Source of the DNA: Gammaproteobacteria bacterium
GTDB taxonomy: Bacteria; Pseudomonadota; Gammaproteobacteria; Enterobacterales; Alteromonadaceae
Assembly: GCA_018825965.1 (NCBI GenBank)
Contig: JAHKAA010000020.1
Coordinates: 84,691-148,690, forward strand
Length of the DNA: 64,000 bases
Direction of reading: 5' to 3'
Shown here: one piece after another, positions 46,488-55,144 of the stretch
Numbering within the stretch: position 1 is the first letter of the stretch
Layout: each line of letters opens with the position of its first letter
The notes under the pieces: generated by a model
The model's database searches: none
Seen by the model: only the letters and a program-made list of their open reading frames with translations
What the model was told of the DNA's origin: nothing
Position numbers and translations under genes: made by a program

Positions 46488-46607
46488 ATGTTAAGCCGTG
46501 AGTTTTGGCAAACCTTTGTACAACTCTTGAGTTTTAACGGCTATATACTGCCGGACGAGTTGCATCATTATCCTACAGAGGATAAAAAATCGGACCAACA
46601 GCCTTAA
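46488..46607 (+). CDS. 39-residue hypothetical peptide after the flavoprotein
   Basis: The small frame begins MLSREFWQTFVQLLSF and ends KKSDQQP. A strong GGAGG ribosome-binding site stands five bases ahead of the ATG, and the gene follows the flavoprotein stop by 43 bases. The N-terminal half is amphipathic or weakly hydrophobic, and the C-terminal half is charged. I do not recognise it. The ribosome-binding site and position are the support; the sequence is too short for a family call. Confidence 0.55.
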   Translation: MLSREFWQTFVQLLSFNGYILPDELHHYPTEDKKSDQQP

Positions 46608-46620
46608 GTCTCTTTTGTAC

Positions 46621-46665
46621 AGAGTGAGGGGGAGCCTGGCTCTCCTTCTCCTTCTCCTTCTTTTT
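46621..46665 (+). repeat. Hairpin plus CTTCTC simple repeat
   Basis: GAGCC-T-GGCTC (46632-46642) is followed by an imperfect tandem of CTTCTC units and five T bases (46661-46665). It could end the flavoprotein operon as a weak terminator; the pyrimidine tract is prone to slippage. Confidence 0.4.
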
Positions 46666-46702
46666 CCCGCACATTATTTTAACTTTGTACTTGCGCTTAT
46701 CG

Positions 46703-46739
46703 ATTACAGATGTAATAGTTTGTGTATTACATTTGTAAT
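46703..46739. promoter_or_regulatory. Tandem BlaI-type operators
   Basis: ATTACAGATGTAAT (46703-46716) and ATTACATTTGTAAT (46726-46739) are two inverted repeats of the form ATTACA-N2-TGTAAT. Their centres are 23 bases apart, and the second ends 16 bases before the repressor start. TACA/TGTA boxes are what BlaI and MecI repressors bind. Confidence 0.85.
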
Positions 46740-46755
46740 CGATAGGTGATCTGCA

Positions 46756-47136
46756 ATGAAAGATATCAGTCAGGCCGAGCTGGAAGTATTAAAAGTGTTA
46801 TGGCAACACAGCCCTGCAACAGCAAATCAGGTGGTGGAAGCTTTGGCCGATGCCAGCCAGTGGCATGAAAAAACTGTCAAAACTCTGCTGAACCGTCTGG
46901 TCACTAAAGGTGCAGTGTCTTTTGAAAAAGACGGCAGAGCTTACTTATACAGCCCTGTATTGCAACAAAGCGATTATCAGTTAAAAGAAAGCCAAAGCTT
47001 TATTCAGCGGGTTTTTTCAGGCCGTATTGCGCCTTTGGTCGCAGGTTTTGCACAGCATGACAAACTGGCAGAACAGGATATAGCTGAGCTGAAACAGTTG
47101 ATTGCCCGTTGGGAGCAGGAGAATAAAAATGATTAG
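46756..47136 (+). CDS. BlaI/MecI-family repressor
   Basis: A 126-residue winged-helix repressor with the family pattern QAELEVLKVLWQHSPATANQVVE and WHEKTVKTLLNRLVTKGAV. In the known systems it is cleaved after a membrane peptidase senses a beta-lactam. AGGTG precedes the ATG. The two operators just upstream point to autoregulation. It overlaps the M56 peptidase gene by eight bases. No beta-lactamase gene is next to it, so the regulated function may differ. Confidence 0.92.
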   Translation: MKDISQAELEVLKVLWQHSPATANQVVEALADASQWHEKTVKTLLNRLVTKGAVSFEKDGRAYLYSPVLQQSDYQLKESQSFIQRVFSGRIAPLVAGFAQHDKLAEQDIAELKQLIARWEQENKND

Positions 47137-48346
47137 CCTGCTGCTGGAATTACTGTTACCGCTGTCGTTGATGCTACTAACATTGCTGGTGCTCCGGCCT
47201 TATTTGTTAACACGGCTTGGAGCCCGCACCTCATACGCCTTGTGGTGTCTGGTGCCTTTATTGCTGCTGTGTTTTGTTCTGCCGTTGCAGTTAAGCAGCA
47301 ACACCACTTCGGCAGTCATGCAAGTGTATCAGGTGGGTTTACAGCAGGCAGAGCAGCAGTTTAGTAGTAGTTCTTTATTGCTGGGGTTGTGGCTGGCTGG
47401 TGTTTTGCTGTTTGCCGCACTGGTACTGCACAGCCAGTTGCAGCTGAATCAAGAAAAAGCAGCTGCCACATCTGTTGATCTCGATTCGGCAGAGCTGGTG
47501 TCTGATTTGCCTTGTTTGTTAAGTTACAAAACGCAGGGACCTTACATCAGCGGGCTGTTTAAAGCCGAAATTCTGTTACCAACCGACTTTTTCCAGCGTT
47601 TTTCGCCTACTCAACAGCAACTGATTATTCAGCATGAACTGACACACTGGCGTCGTGGCGATTTGTTTTGCAACCTGCTGGCGCTGGTTTTGTTGATGCT
47701 GTTCTGGTTTAACCCTTTGTGCTGGCTGGCCTATAGCGCCTATAGGCACGATCAGGAATTAGCTTGTGATGCGCTGGTGTTAGCCAATGCATGCAAAGCC
47801 GACAAAATTGCTTACGGTAAAGCTTTACTAAGCAACTCAGAGCCAAGGCCTGTCAGCTGGCAGGGGCTTACCACTCACTATGGAGATATAAAACAAATGA
47901 AACAACGTATACAGCAATTACAAAATCAACAGGGATTTAGCAAAACTACTTTGATAGCAGCAGTAGCAGCCGTTTTAGTGGCAGGCCTTTGGTTACAACA
48001 ACCCGCTCAGGCTGCGGCCAGTGCTACAACTGCGAAAAATGAGCCGGCTCCTGTAATGCGGGTTGAACCTAAGTATCCGGTTCAGGCCGCCGAACAACAA
48101 ATAGAAGGTTATGTACAGGCAAAGTTTGATGTATCTGCAGAAGGCAAAGTCAGCAACGTGCGTATTGTACGTTCTGTGCCTGCTGCCACTTTTGACAAAG
48201 TCAGTATCACAGCCTTGGAGCAATGGCAGTACGCAGCCACAGGCCAGGAGTACAAAGATATGTTAGTGCAGCTGGATTACGCTTTGGGTTTGCCGGAAAC
48301 AACAATGGAAAGAGTGGAAATTACACCAGCTGCAAAAGCCAAATAA
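47129..48346 (+). CDS. M56-family BlaR1-like peptidase with TonB-like C-terminus
   Basis: A 405-residue protein. The N-terminal part has three or four membrane helices. The zinc motif HELTH (IQHELTHWRRGD) identifies the M56 peptidase domain of BlaR1/MecR1. A fifth helix near residue 275 is followed by a ~95-residue TonB C-terminal-like domain (VMRVEPKYPVQAAEQQIEGY, then GKVSNVRIVRSVP). The penicillin-binding sensor domain of classical BlaR1 is absent. It probably inactivates the BlaI-type repressor after a signal from the periplasm, perhaps sensed through the TonB-like domain. Confidence 0.85.
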   Translation: MISLLLELLLPLSLMLLTLLVLRPYLLTRLGARTSYALWCLVPLLLLCFVLPLQLSSNTTSAVMQVYQVGLQQAEQQFSSSSLLLGLWLAGVLLFAALVLHSQLQLNQEKAAATSVDLDSAELVSDLPCLLSYKTQGPYISGLFKAEILLPTDFFQRFSPTQQQLIIQHELTHWRRGDLFCNLLALVLLMLFWFNPLCWLAYSAYRHDQELACDALVLANACKADKIAYGKALLSNSEPRPVSWQGLTTHYGDIKQMKQRIQQLQNQQGFSKTTLIAAVAAVLVAGLWLQQPAQAAASATTAKNEPAPVMRVEPKYPVQAAEQQIEGYVQAKFDVSAEGKVSNVRIVRSVPAATFDKVSITALEQWQYAATGQEYKDMLVQLDYALGLPETTMERVEITPAAKAK

Positions 48347-48361
48347 ATCAGCGCTGTATAG

Positions 48362-48402
48362 TCCAAATAGCAAAGGGGCCACTGGCTCTTTTGCTGTTTG
48401 GA
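48362..48402 (+). terminator. Long hairpin terminator after the M56 gene
   Basis: TCCAAATAGCAAAGGGGCC, loop ACT, and a nearly complementary arm form a ~19-bp stem with a few G-T pairs, 15 bases past the stop. There is only a weak T tract after it. Confidence 0.6.
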
Positions 48403-48518
48403 TTGATTTAACACCACTGTATCTGTACCTAAGCTCTTTCCTGCTCAGACATCCTTGTCAACCTACTGTCATATCTATCAGCTATGGTTTGCCCCCTGAG
48501 TGAAAACATGGGGGCTTT

Positions 48519-49010
48519 ATGTCTACAGCTGAAAAGCCGGAGCAGGATGTGCATCAGGCGTTAAAAAATGCAGCTCCTCTGGCACGTTATCTGGAGCGTC
48601 ATGCCAGTAGTGCAGATGCCGCCGATATTTTCCAGGAGTCTATTGCCCGTGTATTGGAGCAGGCAAAACAACGGCCTATTTTAAATCCTCTGGCTTATGC
48701 TTTTACCGTGGCCCGCCATATGCTGATGCGATTAAAACCAACCGCTGCAGAAGAGCCGGATGAAGTGGTATGCCAAAGTGCCAATCCGGAAGAATTGGCC
48801 AGTATGCAGCAAACTGTGGATCTGTTTAGTCAGGCTTTGGCCGCTATGCCCACATTAAGGCGACAGGTATTTGTGCTGTACCGGATGGAAGGCAAAAGCC
48901 GCAGCGATATTGCGGCTTTACTACAGCTCAGTGAGGATGCAGTATCTAAACATGTCAGCAGGGCGCTGGCAGATATTCAGCGTCTGATCGATCAGCAGCG
49001 CGATTTATAA
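48519..49010 (+). CDS. FecI-like ECF sigma factor
   Basis: A 163-residue ECF sigma factor. Region 2 is about residues 20-70 (ADIFQESIARVLEQA) and region 4 about 105-155 (RQVFVLYRMEGKSRSDIAALLQLSEDAVSKHVSRAL). It is followed by a FecR-like protein and a TonB receptor with a signalling domain, the FecI-FecR-FecA arrangement of cell-surface signalling. It is expected to activate its own operon when the receptor binds its ligand. Confidence 0.9.
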   Translation: MSTAEKPEQDVHQALKNAAPLARYLERHASSADAADIFQESIARVLEQAKQRPILNPLAYAFTVARHMLMRLKPTAAEEPDEVVCQSANPEELASMQQTVDLFSQALAAMPTLRRQVFVLYRMEGKSRSDIAALLQLSEDAVSKHVSRALADIQRLIDQQRDL

Positions 49011-49020
49011 GCCTGGTTTT

Positions 49021-50028
49021 GTGAGTCCTATTTTGAGTGAACAAGAAAAGTTGAATACAAAAGAACAGGCCGAGCAGGACTTGTATCTGCAAGCCGCCAG
49101 TTGGGTGGAAAAGCTTGCCAGTGGTGAGCTGGACAGCCTGAGCAAAAGACGCTTCAGTAATTGGCTGGAGGCCGATGTCAGGCACCCAGTGCTACTGCAA
49201 TCAATGGTTGAAACCTGGCAGGACCCGGCTTTAACCAAAGCTTTGGCGGCCTATCAGCCTTCGCCATTAAAACGCCTTTTGCCTCAATGGCCAAAAGTGC
49301 AGATGGCTGCTGTTGCTATGGCGTTCAGTTCAGTGCTGGTCATGCTGTTTTATGTTGGCGATAGCCACTTTTTTGCACCTGCTGCCCCTTACGAGCTAAA
49401 AACAGCTCAGGCCAATAGCATGCAACAAGCTCTTGATGATGGCTCAGTGGTAGATATAGCGCCAGATAGTCAGCTGACGGTATTTTTTACTGCAGATAAA
49501 CGCCAGGTGCTGCAAGGACAGGGCGCAGCTTATTTTGCTGTGGCCAAAGACAAACAACGGCCTTTTGAAGTACGACTCGATCAAGCCAGCGTGGTGGCTG
49601 TAGGCACCGAATTTAATATTGACCGCGACCCGGATCTGATTGATATCACAGTATACGAAGGTGCTGTGCAGGTGCAAGCCACTGCAGCTGGTCCAAGTGT
49701 GCTGCTAAAAAGTGGCGAGCGGATTCGTATTCAGCAGCATCAATTATCAGAAGTGCAAAAAGTAGATTTGCAGCAGTTAGTCGACTGGCGCTCTGGCTGG
49801 ATTGAAATTGAAAACGAAACCCTGGCGTATTTGCTGCACCGGCTAAATCGTTCCGCTCTGGTGCCTGTCAGCGCCAGTGCTGAGGCCGCAGAATTACGGG
49901 TAGCAGGCCGTTTTGAACTGGCCAATACCCAACAAACTTTGCAGGCACTTAGCGAAGCTTATGATTTAAAGCTAGAGCAAAACAGCAGTGGCATCCGGCT
50001 CAGCCGATCGCCCTCTCTACTTCAATAA
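49021..50028 (+). CDS. FecR-like anti-sigma regulator
   Basis: A 335-residue protein. It has an N-terminal anti-sigma part (WVEKLASGELDSLSKRRFSNWL, DUF4880), one membrane helix (about residues 92-113), a periplasmic FecR domain and a C-terminal STN-like domain (LAYLLHRLNRS, then GRFELANTQQTLQAL). It relays the receptor state to the sigma factor. The GTG start at 49021 gives the full N-terminus, but the ribosome-binding site is weak. It follows the sigma gene by 10 bases and precedes the receptor by 15. Confidence 0.9.
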   Translation: MSPILSEQEKLNTKEQAEQDLYLQAASWVEKLASGELDSLSKRRFSNWLEADVRHPVLLQSMVETWQDPALTKALAAYQPSPLKRLLPQWPKVQMAAVAMAFSSVLVMLFYVGDSHFFAPAAPYELKTAQANSMQQALDDGSVVDIAPDSQLTVFFTADKRQVLQGQGAAYFAVAKDKQRPFEVRLDQASVVAVGTEFNIDRDPDLIDITVYEGAVQVQATAAGPSVLLKSGERIRIQQHQLSEVQKVDLQQLVDWRSGWIEIENETLAYLLHRLNRSALVPVSASAEAAELRVAGRFELANTQQTLQALSEAYDLKLEQNSSGIRLSRSPSLLQ

Positions 50029-50043
50029 GAATGGGGGCGGGTT

Positions 50044-53000
50044 GTGTGGTTCCGGCCTGAACTCTGTCTGGTGTTTTTCTTGCTGTTGTGGTTTGGCCAA
50101 AGCCCTATGGCATGGGCTGCTGCGGCGCAGCAGAAGCCAAAGCAGCACCAGTTCTACACTCTGCCTGCCCAGCCTTTATCCGCTGCTTTGCTGCAATTTG
50201 CCCGCAAGGTGAATCAGCCGTTAGTGTACGATCCAGCTTTGCTGGAAGGGCTACAAGCCCCTGCTCTTTATGGTGAATTAGAACCAGCGCAAGCACTGAA
50301 CCAACTATTAGCGCAGCACCCTTTAGAAGCCATTTCCCGCGCCAAAGGCTGGCTGATTAAAACCAAAGCGTTGGCAGCTAAGCCTGAAGTAGCAGTACCA
50401 ATTGCTGTCACTACAAGCCAGGCCCCTGCAACACCTTTAGAAGTGATAGCGGTGCGCTCCGGCTCCATAGGGCAACAACAGGATCTTGCTACAACGCTAT
50501 TACCCCCGGCTAAAACTTTAAAACGCCAGGCCATGGTTCAACAGGATTCGCTGGTGGCAGAAGACATTACCCACTTTCCCGCACTGAACTTAGCCAATTC
50601 ATTACTGCGGATCCCGGGTATTACCATCAACAGAGAGTGGGGCGAAGGCCGGCAAATTTCGTTAAGGGGTTTAAGTGCTGATTTTACCCGAGTGCAAGTG
50701 AATGGTATGGAAGCTTTAGGCACGTCCTCTTCACCTATGGATGCGCGTGGTGCTGTGTCCAGAACCCGGGCTTTTGACTTTAATATTTTTGCCTCTGAGC
50801 TGTTTAATCAGATTGATGTGAAAAAGTCTTTTTCTGCGGATCAGGAAGAGGGCGGTATAGCGGGCACTGTGGATTTACACACCGCCAAGCCTTTTGACTA
50901 TGACGGCGCAAAAAGCAGTATTTCTGCTCAGTTAGGCAGCAATAGCAACACCCAAAGTACAGATCCCCGTTTTTCTGCTTTGTTCTCGCACCTCTGGTCA
51001 GATGTTGGCGCTTTGGTTTCTGTCACTCACAGCATTAGATCCACCAACGAATATGGTAGCAATACCACACGTTGGCGGCGCGAAAGTGGTAAACAAGCAA
51101 CAGACCGCAGCACTACTGAACTGCAAAACTTGCTGGATTCAGGTGAGTTGTGGTTTCCGCGTGGCCAGCGTTTTTCGGTTTGGGAGAATGAGCAAAACCG
51201 CTTAGGTGTCACAGGCGCTTTGCAATACAAACCCAATCAGGATTTCAGTCTGGTGCTGGATTGGATGCACGGCACACTGAAAAACCAGTTGTCCGAACAT
51301 CATATGGCGGTGAAAGATAACAAACTGGTGAACTCTCTGATCTGGCGTGAAAGCGCTACAGGAGACAAAGAGGTGGTGTATGCCAGCTACCAAAATGCCA
51401 GCTGGCGTAATGAAAACCGCGAGGATTATAACGAGTCGGTCTTTGATCAAATCAGTTTAGCCGCAGACTGGGCTGCAACTGCCGATCTGAGTATCAAGGC
51501 TATGTTGGGGCATAGTTCGTCCGACTACCGCCAGCCCCGCCTTTTGAAGCTGAATATCGAAGCAAAACATAAAGCGAACATCATCACCGACTTCACTCAG
51601 GATGCTTTTTATGGCCGTAGTTATTCGCCGGATTTTGACGTAACGGCTCTCGAAGGCTACAGAGTAAGAGATCTGTTTTTCCAGTCGAACTTTATCTATT
51701 CCAGCTTCGACAATGCCAAGCTGAATTTTGATTACCGCTTAAGCGACAGCAAAGCGCTGCTTTTTGGTGTGCATCATAAAAAGTTCAGCAATTCAGGTTT
51801 TGAGCAAGAAGCCAGTGGTTTTCCACTGAACAGTGCTACACCAGCGAATCAGGGCATTTTAAACCTGACACCAGAGCGGGTGCAGCTGTACAGCGGTCAT
51901 CCTGGCCAAAGCTGGCTGCAAGGCAATATAGCTGCAGTGCAGAGCTTTTATGGCCTGAGCGATTTTGCGTTAACAGAGGCTGATACCATCAACAGCTCGG
52001 TTTATGCTTTAAAAGAACAAACCAATGCCGTTTACCTGCTGTACCACAGCGACTATCAGCTGGCCGGTTCGGCTTTACGCTCCAGCCTTGGCTTGCGTTT
52101 TTTCGATACTCAAATGAGGTCCGAAGGTTTTGCAGAAATGCAGCCCACCGGCATCAAGCGCCGGTATTCAGGTTATTTACCCAGCCTGGATTTAGCCTAT
52201 GAGTTCGCTGAGGATCTGATTTGGCGCACAGGCCTGAGTAAAAACATGACTCGCCCAGCTTTAAGCGCTATGGCGTTTTCAGTCAATGTCAGCCAAACCT
52301 CGCTCGGCGAAAACGATATAGGCCAAATTTCAACAGGCAACCCAGAGCTGCAACCCTATGGATCCGACAACTTCGATATGGCGCTGGAGTGGTATTTTGA
52401 ACAAGCGGGTTTGGCATCTGTAGCGGTGTTTTACAAAAACATGGATCACTTTATTGTGACTAAAACCCAGCAAAGGTTATACAGCGAACTTGGGCTGCCT
52501 GCTTCTTTATTACCAGCGGGAAAAACAGTCAACGATATCTTTAATGTATCGTCGCCGCAAAACTCAGATTCATCCAGTATCCGGGGTTTTGAACTGGCGC
52601 TACAACGTGATCTGGATTTTCTGCCCGCGCCTTTTGATCAGCTGGGCATAATAGCCAACTACACCTGGGCTGATGGCACCACTTTGTATCCAAACGTAGA
52701 GAACTCAGGCGAAGATCAGCGAAAAGCTTTTCCGGGCCTGTCGAAACAAAGCTATAACCTGACGCTGTATTACGAAAGCCAAGGTTGGGGAGCACGTATA
52801 GCGACAGCCTACAGAGACAAGTACATCACAGGAGTGGAAAGTGGATCGATTGACGATGACGAACGTGGTTATCACGCCACCACCCACCTCGATTTTTCAG
52901 CCTATTACCGGCTAAACGACCATATCAAATTAAATCTCGAAGCCATCAACCTGACCAATGTCCGTGATGAGTTATACAGCGATTCGAGCAACAGAGTCTA

Positions 53001-53055
53001 CAACAGCACCTACAGCGGCCGCACTTATATGTTTGGGGTTACGGCGGAGTTTTGA
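50044..53055 (+). CDS. TonB-dependent transducer receptor with STN domain
   Basis: A 1003-residue outer-membrane receptor. After the signal peptide (ends about residue 27) comes an STN signalling domain (FYTLPAQPLSAALLQFARKV, about 34-105). A ~50-residue linker, a plug with GRQISLRGLSADFTRVQVNGM and a large barrel ending in GVTAEF follow. The STN domain identifies it as the ligand-sensing partner of the adjacent FecR/sigma pair. It starts at GTG 50044. It is closely similar to the 900-residue receptor at 56606-59308, which has no STN domain. Substrate unknown. Confidence 0.92.
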   Translation: MWFRPELCLVFFLLLWFGQSPMAWAAAAQQKPKQHQFYTLPAQPLSAALLQFARKVNQPLVYDPALLEGLQAPALYGELEPAQALNQLLAQHPLEAISRAKGWLIKTKALAAKPEVAVPIAVTTSQAPATPLEVIAVRSGSIGQQQDLATTLLPPAKTLKRQAMVQQDSLVAEDITHFPALNLANSLLRIPGITINREWGEGRQISLRGLSADFTRVQVNGMEALGTSSSPMDARGAVSRTRAFDFNIFASELFNQIDVKKSFSADQEEGGIAGTVDLHTAKPFDYDGAKSSISAQLGSNSNTQSTDPRFSALFSHLWSDVGALVSVTHSIRSTNEYGSNTTRWRRESGKQATDRSTTELQNLLDSGELWFPRGQRFSVWENEQNRLGVTGALQYKPNQDFSLVLDWMHGTLKNQLSEHHMAVKDNKLVNSLIWRESATGDKEVVYASYQNASWRNENREDYNESVFDQISLAADWAATADLSIKAMLGHSSSDYRQPRLLKLNIEAKHKANIITDFTQDAFYGRSYSPDFDVTALEGYRVRDLFFQSNFIYSSFDNAKLNFDYRLSDSKALLFGVHHKKFSNSGFEQEASGFPLNSATPANQGILNLTPERVQLYSGHPGQSWLQGNIAAVQSFYGLSDFALTEADTINSSVYALKEQTNAVYLLYHSDYQLAGSALRSSLGLRFFDTQMRSEGFAEMQPTGIKRRYSGYLPSLDLAYEFAEDLIWRTGLSKNMTRPALSAMAFSVNVSQTSLGENDIGQISTGNPELQPYGSDNFDMALEWYFEQAGLASVAVFYKNMDHFIVTKTQQRLYSELGLPASLLPAGKTVNDIFNVSSPQNSDSSSIRGFELALQRDLDFLPAPFDQLGIIANYTWADGTTLYPNVENSGEDQRKAFPGLSKQSYNLTLYYESQGWGARIATAYRDKYITGVESGSIDDDERGYHATTHLDFSAYYRLNDHIKLNLEAINLTNVRDELYSDSSNRVYNSTYSGRTYMFGVTAEF

Positions 53056-53309
53056 TGTCTGGTAGTCTCTGGTAAACAACTGACAAAGCTATTCAATTTT
53101 AATAGCCGTGTGGCAAATACTTTTGCAGGCATAATGTGACTTTAAACATCTTGATCACAAACAAAATGATGCAGTTGATTTGACGTAATTTTAAGGTTAT
53201 TTTCGAATACGTAAAAATCATGGAAGATTGCAAATGTATCTGGAACTGTCGGGTTCTTTGCATTCTTTTAAATCATTGCATTTAACTTACTTTTTTCGGA
53301 GCCATTTTA

Positions 53310-53855
53310 ATGAAACAGTATCTGCTAGCACTTTCTGTTCTTAGCCTTACAGCTTGTTCAACCTTTACTCCACAACGTTACAGCATTTCAGCCGATAACA
53401 ACGTCGCTTTAAAGTCTATGGGCGTTAGCAACATAGGTGTAGGAGCATTTACCGGACCAGCATCATTTGATCGTGCATGCAGAGGTGCAGGCCCAATAGC
53501 CCCACCAGATAATATGAGTTTTGAAGCTTACATTCAAAAAGCACTTTCGGATGAACTGAAAGTGGCAGGCATGTTTGATGACAAAGCCCCAAATACCACG
53601 CTTTCAGGTGCGGTAGAACAACTGAGCTTTTCTTCGTCACGCGGGCTAACAGGTGGTGAATGGATAATAAACTTACGAGTGAACTCATCAAACGGGAAAT
53701 CAATATCTGTTTCAGAGCATTATTTATTCGAGAGTGGTTTTGTTGCTGACACAGCTTGTAAACAAACAGCTGAAGCCTACCTTCCGGCAGTACAAAATTT
53801 AATAGGCAAGTTGGTTAAATCTCCTGAGTTCAAATCACTTCTGGTGGCGATCTAA
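53310..53855 (+). CDS. Hypothetical lipoprotein
   Basis: A 181-residue protein with a lipobox (LSLTAC, Cys at residue 16) after a short signal peptide. It contains GVSNIGVGAFTGPASFDRAC and a later cysteine in VADTACKQTAEAY, which might pair. I do not recognise the family with certainty; the overall layout resembles small outer-membrane lipoproteins of the YajG type. CGGAG seven bases before the ATG fits a ribosome-binding site. It stands alone between the signalling operon and REP-like sequences. Confidence 0.72.
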   Translation: MKQYLLALSVLSLTACSTFTPQRYSISADNNVALKSMGVSNIGVGAFTGPASFDRACRGAGPIAPPDNMSFEAYIQKALSDELKVAGMFDDKAPNTTLSGAVEQLSFSSSRGLTGGEWIINLRVNSSNGKSISVSEHYLFESGFVADTACKQTAEAYLPAVQNLIGKLVKSPEFKSLLVAI

Positions 53856-54049
53856 CGACTATCTTCACTGACCCTGCGTAAAGAAGCGCAGGGCGGTGAA
53901 TTCAAACTTTTAGAGCTTGCCGCTTATTTTCTATAATTCTCTGCAGGGTCGGGCGCTACTAAATGTTTTGCAATGAAGCGTTTAGATTACGAAGACCTGA
54001 TTAAAGCGCCCCGTATTTTATGTAAATAGCCTGCTGCAGGCTAAGCAGC

Positions 54050-54079
54050 TTGCACTCGCCGCACAGAGCGGCAGTGCAA
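54050..54079. repeat. REP-like hairpin, copy B
   Basis: TTGCACTCGCCGC and GCGGCAGTGCAA pair around ACAGA with one bulged C. It has the same layout as the copies at 36422 and 54516. A second small hairpin, AGCCTG-CTG-CAGGCT, lies just upstream (54028-54042). Confidence 0.6.
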
Positions 54080-54103
54080 CAACAAGGTAAATGGTAAAAC
54101 TTC

Positions 54104-54367
54104 TTAACGATAAAAAGCTTCAACTTTACCTTTGACTGTCATCAATAAAGGCTGGCCACGACGGTCCAGTGCTTTGGCTGCTGCCACTTTTACCCAACCT
54201 TCGCTGATGCAATATTCTTCCACATCAAAACGCTCTTTGCCGTTGAGGCGAATACCTACGTCATGTTCAAAAATTGCCGCTACATAATGCGGGCTACGTG
54301 GGTTGGTGCAAAGGCGATCCGGTAAATCCGGGCGTGCTGCTGTGTCTTGAGTGGTAGTGTCTGTCAT
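54104..54367 (-). CDS. DUF3297-family protein
   Basis: An 87-residue protein beginning MTDTTTQDTAARPDLPDRL, with the conserved GIRLNGKERFDVEEYCISEGWVKV core of DUF3297. The family is widespread in proteobacteria, soluble, and of unknown function. It is flanked on both sides by REP-like hairpins and has no operon partner. Confidence 0.85.
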   Translation of the reverse strand: MTDTTTQDTAARPDLPDRLCTNPRSPHYVAAIFEHDVGIRLNGKERFDVEEYCISEGWVKVAAAKALDRRGQPLLMTVKGKVEAFYR

Positions 54368-54515
54368 GGCTCTGGCCTGTAATAAATAAAACGTGCGCCA
54401 TTGTAGGCAAAGCCAGCAGTGGGCTCAAGAGCGGCGGCCAGAAACAAAGAAAAACAAAAAGAAACAAAGAAAAATGGAAGACTTTTGTCGCAAGACCGGT
54501 TTCTATCGAGATGTT

Positions 54516-54570
54516 GTAGGTTGCATTCGCCACACTGTAGGTCGCACTCGACGCGAAGCGGCAGTGCAAC
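54516..54570. repeat. REP-like doublet, copy C
   Basis: Two GTAGGT(T/C)GCA(T/C)TCG units (starting 54516 and 54537) are followed by the complementary GCGGCAGTGCAAC. It is the third place in the window with this bulged-stem design. Confidence 0.58.
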
Positions 54571-54673
54571 AACCCACAACCCGCAATCAACAATAGAACT
54601 TCACCTCATCTTTGACCAAAACCAACATTAACAATAAGATGGCTGCTACCTAGCTTAATTAACCGGACTCACC

Positions 54674-55144
54674 ATGAAAATTGCTTTAATTGTTTTAGTT
54701 CTCGCTTGTCTCGCTTATTACTTCTACAACAGCACCAGTTCTAAAAAATCCGCTCTGCTAAACCATGAAAAAGGCAGTGCGTTTTTAGCTGAAAATTCTA
54801 AAAAAGAGGGCGTAACAACCACAGCTTCAGGCCTGCAATATGAGGTGCTACAAAGTGGCAATGGCGAAGTCCATCCAACCGCCAGCAGCACAGTGCGGGT
54901 GCATTACCACGGCACACTCACTGATGGCACAGTGTTCGACTCATCAGTTGAGCGCGACGAAACCATCTCTTTCCCACTAAATCGCGTTATTCCAGGCTGG
55001 ACCGAAGGTTTGCAACTGATGAAAGTGGGCGATAAATTCCGCTTTTTTATCCCATCAGGCTTGGGTTACGGCAACCGCAGCGCAGGCAAAATTCCGCCAG
55101 GTTCAGTGCTGATTTTTGATGTGGAGTTGTTTGAGATCCAATAA
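54674..55144 (+). CDS. FKBP-type peptidyl-prolyl isomerase
   Basis: A 156-residue protein with an N-terminal membrane helix (about residues 2-18) and a single FKBP domain (about 60-155; VRVHYHGTLTDGTVFDSSVERDE, then PPGSVLIFDVELFEI). The linker KGSAFLAENSKKEGVTTTASGLQY is the dimer-arm remnant of the FkpA/MIP type. It is probably anchored to the inner membrane facing the periplasm. It catalyses cis-trans isomerisation of prolyl bonds in folding proteins. Monocistronic. Confidence 0.92.
   Translation: MKIALIVLVLACLAYYFYNSTSSKKSALLNHEKGSAFLAENSKKEGVTTTASGLQYEVLQSGNGEVHPTASSTVRVHYHGTLTDGTVFDSSVERDETISFPLNRVIPGWTEGLQLMKVGDKFRFFIPSGLGYGNRSAGKIPPGSVLIFDVELFEIQ

Noticed and set aside
54393..54631. 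Two overlapping plus-strand frames of 67 and 70 codons
   Set aside because: They lie across a low-complexity A-rich stretch and the REP-like doublet; amino-acid composition is very odd and no start signal is seen.
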